Shown piece by piece: positions 54,985-63,540 of a DNA stretch of 64,000 bases. Source of the stretch: a bacterium. Its GTDB lineage: Bacteria > Bacillota > Clostridia > Lachnospirales > Lachnospiraceae. A program made the translations under genes and the position numbers. The stretch lies in contig JAMPGX010000017.1 of NCBI GenBank assembly GCA_023663725.1, positions 1 to 64,000 on the forward strand, in the 5' to 3' direction. The notes beneath the pieces are model-generated. The model searched no databases. It was not told the origin of the DNA and saw only the letters and a program-made list of their open reading frames with translations. Numbering within the stretch: position 1 is the stretch's first letter; every line of letters starts with the position of its first letter.

Positions 54985-57516
54985 ATGAAAAAAACAATCA
55001 TCAAATCAGTGATCTTCCTGCTGACTTTTTTGGTAGCATTATTGGTGGCAGGTCGGGTCATGAATCATGACAATCAGAATATGACAATGGAGCTGTCAGA
55101 GGCCAGTTTTCCCATCATCACTCTGGAAAAAGGCGATATCTCATACAATGAACTTCATGGGTACGCCCGAGAGATGGATGTCGCCTATCAGAGAGGAACC
55201 ATTGCGGAATTAGGCGAAAACAGGGAGCTCGTGTTTCGGATCGAAACCTATGGACTGCCGATTGAGTCGATAGATATGGAGGTGCGCAGTCGTGATGGCA
55301 GTCGTCTGATTGAAAATACCCCGATCAGGGAATATGAACCCGGGAACACGATCAGGGTAGAGACGGCGCTGAAGGATCTGATTGAGAAGGATACGGAATA
55401 TTCTCTGGTTCTGGTGTTGACGGACGGCAGCAGTCGGGAGATACGCTATTATACCAGGGTGATATGGAGCGATAACACCTGCGGGTATGAGAAGCTGGAG
55501 TATGTGCGTGATTTTCACGAAAAAACATTTGACAGGGAAGCGGCCAGGGACTTGATTAAATACCTGGAGAGCAATTCGCAGGGGGACAATACAAGCTTTC
55601 ACAAAGTGGATATACACAGCAGCTTTCATCAGATTACCTGGGGGGAGCTGGATGTGCGACGGTTGACGGAGCCTGCCATCAACCTGATGGAGCTTGCCAC
55701 TCAGACTGCCGCCATGCAGCTCAGCTATCTGGTGTCGACGGGAAGTGGAAAAGACCAGGTCTGTTATCTGGTGGAAGAGCTTTACCGGATCCGCTATACC
55801 CCCGACAGGGTATATCTGTTGGGGTTTGAGAGGACAATGGACCAGATTCCCGCTATAAAGGGAAATATCTACGCCAACGACAAGATCATGCTGGGAATAG
55901 TGGGCGAGGATGTTGCCCTGTTGGAAAGTGAGGACGGCAATATCGTGGTATTCGAGGCGGCAGGGAGGCTGTGCAGCTACAATGCGGCCAGCAACAGGCT
56001 CGCGCTGCTGTTTTCCTTCTATGAGGATACTTCTCAGAATGCCAAGCCGCAATGGGATGCCCGCGACCTGTATCAGCAGTATGGATTGAAAATATTGGGA
56101 GTGGACGAGGGGAATAACGTTCAGTTTGCCGTCTATGGATATATGAACAGAGGGCGGCATGAGGGGGAAGTGGGCATTCAGCTATACACCTACAACAGCG
56201 CTCACAATACGATTGAGGAGATTGTATATATTCCCTATGACAAATCGTATGAGATACTGGCGGCCGAACTGGAGCAGCTTCTGTACATGAACAGAGAGGG
56301 TAAGCTTTACCTGTATCTGAATCATGGCATCTATGAGGTGAATACCCTGGAGCGCACCAGTGAGAGAATCGCTCTGGTGGAAACGGATGAGGCTATGGTG
56401 ATCTCTGACAACCACAAGATTATTGTGTGGTGGCAGGAACAGGGGTTGCAGATGATGGATCTGGGAACGGAGCAGTTGCTCCAGATCGAGGTGGGAGCGG
56501 ACGAGATAGCCAGGCCGCTTGGTTTTATGGGAGAAGATATTATCTACGGTGTGGCAAGGCGAGAGGATGTGGTGGCGGATGCGGTAGGTCGGCAAATATT
56601 TCCCATGTACCAGGTGTGCATCCGGAATTCCTCCGGAAAGCTGATGAAAGCGTATGAGCAGGAGAACATATACACCCTGTCCTGCCGGGTAGAGGAAAAT
56701 CAGATTATCCTGGAGCGGGTGCTGAGGCGGGAGGACGGCAGCTATGTGAACACAACCAGAGAACAAATCATGAACAGCGCTCCGCAGGAGACGGGCAGAA
56801 ACCAACTGGTGATTGCAGCGGTGGATGTCTATGAGAAGCTGGTGCAGCTTCAGGTGCGGGACGAAATCAATGTCAAGGGCTTGCAGGTGTTGACGCCCAA
56901 GGAGGTTGTATTTGAGGGTGGAAGAAATGTCGATTTGCAGACAGATATCCGACAGGAGCGGTACTATGTGTATGACCTGGGCCGCATAGAAGGAATCTAC
57001 TATGAGCCGGCCCAGGCTATCAATCAGGCCAATGCCTGCTTTGGCGTGGTGGTAAACGACAGGGGAAGAACCATTTGGATCAGAGGAAACAGAGCGGTCC
57101 GCAATCAGATCATGGCGATCAAGGCCCCGGCAATGATGGAGGAAAAGAGCAGTCTCGCAGTATGTCTGGATACCATGCTGGAGCTGGAGGGTATCGTGAG
57201 AAATACAGAGCAGCAGCTAAGGCGGGGAAGGACAGCACTGCAGATTCTGGAACAGGAATTGGACGGGAAGGCCCAGGTGATGGATCTGAGTGGGTGCAGT
57301 CTGGACGCCATGTTGTATTTCATCAATCAGGATATTCCCGTGTTGGCGATACAAAGGAGTGGAGAGGCTGTTCTACTCACAGGCTTCAACGAGTTTAACG
57401 TAGTGGTTATGGAGCCTTCCTCAGGTAAGCTATACAAAAAGGGCATGAACGATACTCGGGAATGGATGGAAGAGAACGGTAATCCTTTTATTGCCTATAT
57501 CAGGATGGAGGACTAG
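54985..57516 (+). CDS. Large membrane-anchored extracytoplasmic protein of unknown function
   Basis: 843 residues from ATG 54985 (GGGAAGC upstream). One N-terminal membrane helix (SVIFLLTFLVALLVAGRVM) and an otherwise exported body. Residues ~320-560 have spaced beta strands that could form a propeller (VALLESEDGNIVVFEAAGRLCSYNAASNRL, VNTLERTSERIALVETDEAMVISDNHKIIVWW). The last ~80 residues (GCSLDAMLYFINQDIPVLAIQRSGEAVLLTGFNEFNVVVMEPSSGKLYKKG) resemble a C39-like papain fold but lack a clear catalytic cysteine-histidine pair. Upstream is the methyltransferase, downstream an acyltransferase whose start is one base away. Cell-surface role inferred; likely lineage-specific. Confidence 0.75.
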   Translation: MKKTIIKSVIFLLTFLVALLVAGRVMNHDNQNMTMELSEASFPIITLEKGDISYNELHGYAREMDVAYQRGTIAELGENRELVFRIETYGLPIESIDMEVRSRDGSRLIENTPIREYEPGNTIRVETALKDLIEKDTEYSLVLVLTDGSSREIRYYTRVIWSDNTCGYEKLEYVRDFHEKTFDREAARDLIKYLESNSQGDNTSFHKVDIHSSFHQITWGELDVRRLTEPAINLMELATQTAAMQLSYLVSTGSGKDQVCYLVEELYRIRYTPDRVYLLGFERTMDQIPAIKGNIYANDKIMLGIVGEDVALLESEDGNIVVFEAAGRLCSYNAASNRLALLFSFYEDTSQNAKPQWDARDLYQQYGLKILGVDEGNNVQFAVYGYMNRGRHEGEVGIQLYTYNSAHNTIEEIVYIPYDKSYEILAAELEQLLYMNREGKLYLYLNHGIYEVNTLERTSERIALVETDEAMVISDNHKIIVWWQEQGLQMMDLGTEQLLQIEVGADEIARPLGFMGEDIIYGVARREDVVADAVGRQIFPMYQVCIRNSSGKLMKAYEQENIYTLSCRVEENQIILERVLRREDGSYVNTTREQIMNSAPQETGRNQLVIAAVDVYEKLVQLQVRDEINVKGLQVLTPKEVVFEGGRNVDLQTDIRQERYYVYDLGRIEGIYYEPAQAINQANACFGVVVNDRGRTIWIRGNRAVRNQIMAIKAPAMMEEKSSLAVCLDTMLELEGIVRNTEQQLRRGRTALQILEQELDGKAQVMDLSGCSLDAMLYFINQDIPVLAIQRSGEAVLLTGFNEFNVVVMEPSSGKLYKKGMNDTREWMEENGNPFIAYIRMED

Positions 57517-57517
57517 G

Positions 57518-58585
57518 TTGGCTGGTATGCAAAAGAACAGAATGCGGTATCTGGATATTTATAAAGGGATCGGGATTGTTCTGGTACTGCTGGGGCATAT
57601 TGGCACAACGCCTTATTATCTGGGGTTGTGGCTCAATGCCTTTCATATGCCATTGTTTTTTGTCGCCGCGGGACTGTTGATCGGCGAAAACAAGCTGTAT
57701 AACAGAGATGCGATGTCCATTGTCAGAGGGCGACTCCGCGCGGTCATGCTTCCCTATATGTGGTTCAGCCTCATTGCCATTGTATGGGACGGAGTGAAGG
57801 CATTTCTTACTCCGGCGCAGCACTTTAAGCTTGACATGATTGGCAAGCTGTGGGATAGTCTTTCACTGTTTGGTGTTTCAGTGCTGTGGTTTCTGCCTGC
57901 ATTCTTTGTGGGGGCGACTGGATACCAGCTGCTGCGCAAAAAGGCAGCCTTCAGCTTGGCGCTGCCCGTGCTGACCGCTTTGACAGTGGCGCTTCTTTTT
58001 CTCGATGGGACGGTGGAGAGGCTTGCGGCAACGGAGATGTCAGCGAAGATATTTCTGCTGAAGCTGCTCTGTGTGATTCCGCGGGGATGCCTGGGTGCCT
58101 TTTTCTGTGCCGTGGGGGAGGGAATGGGTATTCTGGTCCGCTGTTTGGAGCGGAAAAAATGGAGCTTGCTGTTGACAGGACTTGTGGCAACGTTAGTTGG
58201 CTCCTACTGTGCTGTAAGTAATGTGTTGGTTTCCGTGCGTTATCTGGTCTTTGGAAATATGGCGTTGTTTTTGGGGGCCGCCGTATGTCTGACAGGCGGA
58301 ATTCTGCTGCTGTGCCGTTTTGTGGAGCATTTGCCTCCTCTGGAGTACCTTGGTAAATATTCCCTGATCATCATGGTGACGCACCTGGACCTGCGAGTGT
58401 TCAACATTGCGCTGAAGGTTGGCGGCAAGGTATTGGAATGGACAGGGCTTGCTCTCGCCTATGACATTGTGGTAGCGGTAGTGATTATCGTTCTGGAGCT
58501 GTTCTGGATATGGTTGCTGGATGGCCGTCTGAGTTTTCTGCTTGGCAGGAAGGGCAGAAAGAACACTGGCGAAAAGAGAAAATAA
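57518..58585 (+). CDS. Acyltransferase-3 family membrane protein
   Basis: 355 residues from TTG 57518, which has GGAGG six bases upstream; ATG 57527 is the alternative. About ten membrane helices. The family motif is near the N-terminus: RMRYLDIYKGIGIVLVLLGHIGTTPYY, with the histidine in LLGHIG, and NAFHMPLFFVAAGLLIG follows. Such proteins move acyl groups to cell-surface sugars or other envelope molecules; the substrate here is unknown. It is translated directly after the large exported protein and may modify the same surface structure. Confidence 0.88.
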   Translation: MAGMQKNRMRYLDIYKGIGIVLVLLGHIGTTPYYLGLWLNAFHMPLFFVAAGLLIGENKLYNRDAMSIVRGRLRAVMLPYMWFSLIAIVWDGVKAFLTPAQHFKLDMIGKLWDSLSLFGVSVLWFLPAFFVGATGYQLLRKKAAFSLALPVLTALTVALLFLDGTVERLAATEMSAKIFLLKLLCVIPRGCLGAFFCAVGEGMGILVRCLERKKWSLLLTGLVATLVGSYCAVSNVLVSVRYLVFGNMALFLGAAVCLTGGILLLCRFVEHLPPLEYLGKYSLIIMVTHLDLRVFNIALKVGGKVLEWTGLALAYDIVVAVVIIVLELFWIWLLDGRLSFLLGRKGRKNTGEKRK

Positions 58586-58613
58586 TGTTGCAGGAGAAGG
58601 CGGCTTAGCGGCA

Positions 58614-59129
58614 TTATTCGCCCTTGACAGGGAAAATGTATTTCTTATATTTTTGCAGCGTGAGGAGCAATAGCATTCCCAACACTCCACAGGAGAGTAT
58701 CTCGCCAATTCCCACGGTCAACATGAAAAAGGGAACGGAGCCGGGGATATGATAGGCGTAGTACAGTACGAATGGTACAATGAGCGTATTGGCGACAATG
58801 GGGGGAAGCGGCGCGATCCAGCTGTGTTGGCTCGGCCATTGGCGGCGGCACAGCAGCCATGTGCCCACGGCGCCCAGCAGTGTGGCAAGGCTGCCAAAGA
58901 TCACATCCCAGATGATGGCGCCGGTCAGCAGGTTGCTGATCAGGCATCCCAGAAACAGCCCGGGTATGGCAGCGGGCGTAAAAAAAGGCAAAATGGTAAG
59001 CGCTTCAGAGAATCGAAGCTGGACAGCATAATTGGCCAATCCGAGAGCATTGGCCAACAAAGTTAAAACCACATAAAGAGCGGCGATAATAGCCGCCTGA
59101 GCGATAAAAAGTGTCTTGCTGATTTTCAT
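58614..59129 (-). CDS. queT: QueT-type queuosine-precursor transporter (ECF S component)
   Basis: 171 residues, six membrane helices. The N-terminus, LFIAQAAIIAALYVVLTLLANALGLANYAVQLRFSEALTILPFFTPAAIPGLFLGCLISNLL, is characteristic of QueT. It binds preQ1 or a related precursor for uptake with a shared ECF energy module encoded elsewhere. A preQ1-I-like riboswitch sits right before the gene, supporting the assignment. Confidence 0.9.
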   Translation of the reverse strand: MKISKTLFIAQAAIIAALYVVLTLLANALGLANYAVQLRFSEALTILPFFTPAAIPGLFLGCLISNLLTGAIIWDVIFGSLATLLGAVGTWLLCRRQWPSQHSWIAPLPPIVANTLIVPFVLYYAYHIPGSVPFFMLTVGIGEILSCGVLGMLLLLTLQKYKKYIFPVKGE

Positions 59130-59137
59130 GATCTAAT

Positions 59138-59181
59138 CTCCTTTAGTATTTTTTTAACGAGTGGAAGGTCTCGAACACTCG
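59138..59181 (-). promoter_or_regulatory. Probable preQ1-I riboswitch of queT
   Basis: In the minus-strand RNA the stem CGAGTG (59181-59176) and CACTCG (59163-59158) encloses the loop TTCGAGACCTTC. The tail TTAAAAAAATACTAAAGGAG follows and ends in the ribosome site of queT. Small stem, UUC at the loop start and A-rich tail reaching the ribosome site are the preQ1-I plan; loop CCUU can pair with AAGG as the pseudoknot. Ligand binding would hide the ribosome site. Confidence 0.6.
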
Positions 59182-59276
59182 GTTTGGCAGCCTGCCGCCT
59201 GGCTTATAAGGCTCCTGCAACGAAAACAGTGTAGCACACTTTTTCAGGAATGGCAAGTGGATGTATGCGTAAAGGC

Positions 59277-59819
59277 TCAGTTCAACAGTCCCGCCTTTCC
59301 AAGCTGTCTGCGGATCGGAATGCCCAGCATCAGCGTGAGCGCGATCTTAAACAGGTCGGCAGGAATGTAGGGAATCACGCCAATCCACAGGGCTTCTATA
59401 AAGGAGCGGTTGAGCAGATGTCCCAGCCACAGAGTCCCGAACAGATACATAGCGGCTGTCCCCAGCGTCATACCGACCAGGTGTAGCGGCCATCTGGCGG
59501 GCCAGCAATGGATGAAAAAGCCCGCGATCAGGGACAGGAAGATGTAACCGAGGAGGTATCCGCCGGTAGGCCCCAGCACCTTGCCGACACCGCCGGAGAA
59601 TCCTGTGAATACAGGCATACCTGCCAGGCCGAGCAGCAGATATGCAAGGCAACTCACCGTACCCCATTTCATTCCCAGCAGATATACGGCCAACAATATA
59701 CCAAGAACACCCAGAGAGATGGGAACGGGGCTGAAGGGCAGCGGGAAAGCGAGAGGCCCCAGCAGACAGATCACAGCGGTCATCAAGCCAATCAATGCAA
59801 TTTTCTTTGTTTTCATCAT
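59277..59819 (-). CDS. bioY: BioY biotin transporter (ECF S component)
   Basis: 180 residues, six membrane helices. LIGLMTAVICLLGPLAFPLPFSPVPISLGVLGILLAVYLLGMKWG, GLAGMPVFTGFSGGVGKVLGPTGGYLLGYI and FIEALWIGVIPYIPADLFKIALTLML are hallmark sequences of BioY. GAGGAG lies six bases before the ATG at 59819. A BirA operator over its promoter shows biotin control. Confidence 0.95.
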   Translation of the reverse strand: MMKTKKIALIGLMTAVICLLGPLAFPLPFSPVPISLGVLGILLAVYLLGMKWGTVSCLAYLLLGLAGMPVFTGFSGGVGKVLGPTGGYLLGYIFLSLIAGFFIHCWPARWPLHLVGMTLGTAAMYLFGTLWLGHLLNRSFIEALWIGVIPYIPADLFKIALTLMLGIPIRRQLGKAGLLN

Positions 59820-59952
59820 GATTTTCTCCTCGTATTGAATTGCTGCGCGATAGCTCTAAAGTGTAAAGCCCTGAAATTACAGAAAAACTCTGTGGGTCAC
59901 TTTAATAGGGCAGCTAAGTTCTACCGTGTAATGTAAACTGGATTTCAATATG

Positions 59953-60004
59953 AGTATACAATTGAAAGACAAGAATGTCAACCATTTTGAACAATAAGTT
60001 AACA
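59953..60004 (-). promoter_or_regulatory. bioY promoter overlapped by a BirA operator
   Basis: On the minus strand TTGACA (59981-59976) and TATACT (59958-59953) are 17 bases apart. TGTTAAC (60004-59998) and GTTGACA (59982-59976) with exactly 15 bases between them match the BirA operator layout, and the second half covers the -35 box. Biotin-bound BirA should therefore block transcription. Confidence 0.8.
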
Positions 60005-60013
60005 TTATAGATA

Positions 60014-60041
60014 TAAAACGGGCAGCCCTTGAAGGACTGCC
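60014..60041 (-). terminator. Terminator of the dnaD-dnaC-prs operon
   Basis: On the minus strand GGCAGTCCTT-CA-AGGGCTGCC is followed by CGTTTTATAT, ~14 bases past the prs stop. Confidence 0.75.
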
Positions 60042-60054
60042 TGTTCAAATTCCT

Positions 60055-61245
60055 TTAATCCAGCGTTTCTCCGCTTCGATACCTGGACACGATGCTTTGA
60101 ATTCTCTCATTAGGATTCAGCAGATCACTGATGGAGGAATCGTGGTTCAAGGTATCAATAATATAGGCGATATATTTGCTCATGTCACAGTTGATATACC
60201 ATTCTCTCTCCAGAAGCTCCGGAGTCTGGTAGATCAGATTGGTAGTCAGAATCCTGGTGAACAAACCGCTCTGATAGGCATTGTCGAATTTGTCCAGACC
60301 GTCGGTAAACAGGCCGAAGGTCGAGAAGACAAATATCTTTTCCGCCTTGCGCTGCTTCAGAGCAGCGGCAGTCTCCAGGATGCTGTCACCGGAGGATATC
60401 ATATCATCGATAATTATGACGTCCTTACCCTCCACACTGGAGCCCAGAAACTCATGGGCTATGATGGGATTGCGTCCATTTTCAATGCGGGTATAATCAC
60501 GGCGCTTGTAGAACATGCCCATGTCCAATCCCAACACGTTGGCAATATAGATCGCGCGCTTCATACCGCCCTCGTCGGGGCTGATGACCATCATGTGTCC
60601 GCTGTCGATCTGAAGATTTCTCTCATGGTGAAGCAGCCCCTTGATAAACTGATAAGCGGGCTGTACCGTCTCAAAGCCATGCAGGGGAATAGCGTTCTGC
60701 ACCCGGGGATCGTGAGCGTCGAAGGTGATGATATTGTCCACGCCCATACCTACCAGTTCCTGCAGGGCCAGAGCGCAATCCAGAGATTCACGGGTTGTTC
60801 TCTTGTGCTGGCGGCTCTCATACAGATAGGGCATGATCACCGTAATTCGGCGAGCCTTACCGCCCACAGCGGCAATGATGCGCTTGAGATCCTGATAGTG
60901 ATCGTCGGGGGACATGCGGTTCACATTGCCGCAGAGAGAATAGGTCAGGCTGTAATTACAGACATCCACCAACAGATATAGATCGCAGCCTCTGACAGAT
61001 TCCAGAATCACCCCCTTGGCTTCGCCTGAACCGAAGCGGGGAACCTTGGCGCTCAGCAGATAGGAGCTTCTCTGATAGCCGGAGAAGGCCAGAGAATCCT
61101 TATGCTCATTCTCACGTTCCGTTCTCCAGCGGACCAGATACTTGTCCACTTGATCGCCCAGCACCCGACAACCCTCCAGAGCGATGATTCCCAGAGAGCC
61201 TACGGGAATAGTTTCCAGGTTGCGCTTCTCCTCACGATTTGGCAT
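60055..61245 (-). CDS. prs: Ribose-phosphate pyrophosphokinase, long form
   Basis: 396 residues, ~80 longer than the common enzyme (~315). The extra length is at the N-terminus and around residues 40-90. Core motifs are kept: a PYLYESRQHKRTTRESLDCALALQELV flexible loop, ITFDAHDPRVQNAIP, VISPDEGGMKRA and the PRPP-binding VIIIDDMISSGDSILETA. It makes PRPP from ATP and ribose-5-phosphate. Long Prs forms of this type are common in Clostridia. The start overlaps the end of the DnaC-like gene by 14 bases. Confidence 0.9.
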   Translation of the reverse strand: MPNREEKRNLETIPVGSLGIIALEGCRVLGDQVDKYLVRWRTERENEHKDSLAFSGYQRSSYLLSAKVPRFGSGEAKGVILESVRGCDLYLLVDVCNYSLTYSLCGNVNRMSPDDHYQDLKRIIAAVGGKARRITVIMPYLYESRQHKRTTRESLDCALALQELVGMGVDNIITFDAHDPRVQNAIPLHGFETVQPAYQFIKGLLHHERNLQIDSGHMMVISPDEGGMKRAIYIANVLGLDMGMFYKRRDYTRIENGRNPIIAHEFLGSSVEGKDVIIIDDMISSGDSILETAAALKQRKAEKIFVFSTFGLFTDGLDKFDNAYQSGLFTRILTTNLIYQTPELLEREWYINCDMSKYIAYIIDTLNHDSSISDLLNPNERIQSIVSRYRSGETLD

Positions 61246-62203
61246 TAATTCTCCTCCTGTACATTCGTATATCCGGACCTGTCAGCTTACACAATGAATA
61301 ATTGCTGGTGATACGGGAAAAGATACGGTCGGAGTAACGGTCCCGTATTTCCTCCAAATTCAAATTGGTGGATATGATTGTGGCCTTCTGCCGTAGATGT
61401 CGTTCATTGAGCAGAGAAAACAGCTGAGAGGTTACAAAGCTGTTAGTTACCTCCGTTCCCAGATCGTCAATGATCACCAGATCATTATTGTAAATGTCTT
61501 TGCAGAAATTGTAAAGGGTTTCTTTTGCTTTTGCATCAAAACTATAGCGGGCAAGGTTTTCAAACAGTCCATTAGCGCTGAAGTAGATTACAGCTAAGCC
61601 CTGTGACAATAGTTCCCTGGCGATACATCCGGACAAAAAGCTTTTACCTGTACCTACTGTACCATAAAATAGAAGATTTTGATAGCTATTTTTGAAATTA
61701 TCTACAAATTTATGACTGATTGAGACGGCGTTTTCAAAACGCTGCAGATCCTCCCCCTCGTAGTATGCGGTGGAAAGGGTATCGAAATTCTCCCGGGAAA
61801 GCATCTCCTGGATTCCCGATTGCTCGTATAGCAGTGTGATCTCCTGTTGCCGGAAGCAGTGGCATTTCTCTCCTCCGATATAGCCAGTATCCTGACAATC
61901 CGGACACTCGTAGGAGGGCTCCAGATAGTCCTCAGGGTATCCGGCCTGTGTCAGCAACGCTCTGCGTTGCTGCGCGTTCTGGGCCAGGCGTTGCTTCAGG
62001 TCGTCCAGTGCGCCGCTGTCTCCCTCCAGCAGAAGGCGCGCGTGGGCGACAGAGACAGCGCCCACGGAGGCCTCCAACTCCTGATATTGTGGCAGCAGCG
62101 CGTAGATCTGCTGGCGGCGCTGCATCAGCTGCCGCATATTGCGGGTTCGCTTTTCTTCATAACTGCGACTTATAGTGTCATATTGAGCTTTGGTCAAGGC
62201 CAT
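61232..62203 (-). CDS. dnaC: DnaC/DnaI-like AAA+ helicase loader
   Basis: 323 residues. A helical N-terminus leads to a cysteine cluster (Cys100, Cys103, Cys114, Cys116 in YECPDCQDTGYIGGEKCHCF) as in DnaI zinc domains. The AAA+ domain follows: Walker A GTVGTGKS (residues 181-188), Walker B DLVIIDDLGTE and ISTNLNLEEIRDRYSDRIFSRI. It should load the DnaB helicase encoded at 29170-30498. Downstream of the DnaD-like gene, 22 bases apart. Confidence 0.9.
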   Translation of the reverse strand: MALTKAQYDTISRSYEEKRTRNMRQLMQRRQQIYALLPQYQELEASVGAVSVAHARLLLEGDSGALDDLKQRLAQNAQQRRALLTQAGYPEDYLEPSYECPDCQDTGYIGGEKCHCFRQQEITLLYEQSGIQEMLSRENFDTLSTAYYEGEDLQRFENAVSISHKFVDNFKNSYQNLLFYGTVGTGKSFLSGCIARELLSQGLAVIYFSANGLFENLARYSFDAKAKETLYNFCKDIYNNDLVIIDDLGTEVTNSFVTSQLFSLLNERHLRQKATIISTNLNLEEIRDRYSDRIFSRITSNYSLCKLTGPDIRMYRRRINAKS

Positions 62204-62225
62204 AATGATTCTCCTGATTTTCAGA

Positions 62226-63245
62226 CTAATTGCTGATCAGCTCTCTCTCCAGCTCCTCAAAATCATAGGCATTCTGCTTGAACTGGTTGAATTTATTGCT
62301 GACGATGCCACTGCGGGAGGGAGTGCCCTTCTGCTTCTGATACTGCTCGTCCACTCGTTTGATATCGGCCTTGTGCTGGACATTCTCGCGATGCCAGCTG
62401 CTGAGTATGCCCTCGGCATACTCAAAGCGGTGCTTATCCACCGCCAGCACGGTGCGCTCGCAGGCCTCAAAGATAATATCCGTACTGAAGCCGTATTCTC
62501 GGGTCCAGCGATTGATGTATTCCAGCTCCTTGCTGGTCGGAGAGGTGGATTTGCCGAGCTCGTTCATGATCGCATAGACGGATTTGTCATATTTGAGAGC
62601 GGCTTTCTGGGCCTGCTTGGGGGTGGAGATGCCCTGCTGCGCCCAGCTCACGGCTACCTTCTCCATATACCGGAAGTCCTTCTTGCCCAGATCCACACAA
62701 TATTGAATCAGATAGTCGATCAGGTCGTCAGAGAAATGCAGCACATCCGACAGATACAGGATCGTCTTCATGTCCGATGCCGTCAGCGTTCTCCCCACAT
62801 ACACCTGAGCCACAAACAATAGCTGAGCAATATTGTCCTGCTCCTTGAAGCTGCGGAGACGATCCGCGCTGTATGAGGGCTTGGCATAGGGGTCCGTCTC
62901 AGGCGGCTGCAAGGCCGCGGCTGCTCCCTGCCCCGCACTGACTCCGGCAGGGCTCTGTTCGCACAGATGGATTCCCACCAGATTCTTGTCGTCATCATAA
63001 TCCAGAGTCAGGAGCTTCTGCTTCTCCCAGTATATCAGAGCGCGCAGAACGTCCTTCTCCGTATGATTGAATTTGTCCGCTATATCAGATACGCTGAAAG
63101 GCAGATTGGCATGTATCATGCGCAACAGATAAAGGTATATCTTCAATTGCGCGTCATTGGCATCTTTCATGTATTTATCGATAAACGAGTTGGAAACAGC
63201 AGTAGATTCAATATAATTGTCCTTATAAATTGTTAAACCAGCCAT
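62226..63245 (-). CDS. dnaD: DnaD-domain replication protein
   Basis: 339 residues. The N-terminal winged helix (AQLKIYLYLLRMIHANLPFSVSDIADKFNHTEKDVLRALIYWEKQKLLTLDYDD) is followed by DnaD-like helical domains, ending with ELEYINRWTREYGFSTDIIFEACERTVLAVDKHRFEYAEGILSSWHRENVQHKADI, the conserved YxxxIxxxW-type signature. Such proteins act with DnaI-type loaders in primosome assembly. First gene of a dnaD-dnaC-prs operon; its upstream region holds the DnaA-box-like cluster. Confidence 0.88.
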   Translation of the reverse strand: MAGLTIYKDNYIESTAVSNSFIDKYMKDANDAQLKIYLYLLRMIHANLPFSVSDIADKFNHTEKDVLRALIYWEKQKLLTLDYDDDKNLVGIHLCEQSPAGVSAGQGAAAALQPPETDPYAKPSYSADRLRSFKEQDNIAQLLFVAQVYVGRTLTASDMKTILYLSDVLHFSDDLIDYLIQYCVDLGKKDFRYMEKVAVSWAQQGISTPKQAQKAALKYDKSVYAIMNELGKSTSPTSKELEYINRWTREYGFSTDIIFEACERTVLAVDKHRFEYAEGILSSWHRENVQHKADIKRVDEQYQKQKGTPSRSGIVSNKFNQFKQNAYDFEELERELISN

Positions 63246-63346
63246 AAAATCATCCCTTCAGTGTCAGTGGTTCAAAGTATAGCACAGGAATGATAAAAAG
63301 AAAATAGGCACTTTGCAACAAAAATTTTGCCGGATTGGGAGGCTGC

Positions 63347-63540
63347 TTCTGGATAAAAAATGTGCCTTGGTTTGTGGAAACGGTGGAAATGGTGGATAAA
63401 AAAGCAGGCGCAAGATATGAGGCCCGCTATTTGGGCGTTTTCAATGAGGCGGGGTTGGAAGGTTATCCACATCCAGAAACGAAATATCCACAATTTTTTT
63501 ACTGCCCTGACAGCAAAAAAATTGTGGATATGGTGGATAA
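63347..63540. promoter_or_regulatory. Cluster of DnaA-box-like sites between murC and dnaD
   Basis: The 295-base gap holds a consensus DnaA box TTATCCACA (63463-63471), two ATATCCACA boxes (63484-63492; 63523-63531 on the other strand) and two TTATCCACC boxes (reverse strand, 63391-63399 and 63532-63540). Weaker relatives lie at 63350 and 63372. Several are in tandem at 9-base steps: GTGGAAACG-GTGGAAATG-GTGGATAAA (63374-63400) and GTGGATATG-GTGGATAAT (63525-63542). Close, in-phase boxes suggest cooperative DnaA binding. Confidence 0.65.

Noticed and set aside
63347..63540. Chromosomal replication origin oriC
   Set aside because: The boxes are suggestive, but dnaA, dnaN, rpmH and other usual neighbours are absent; I keep it as a DnaA-binding region only.
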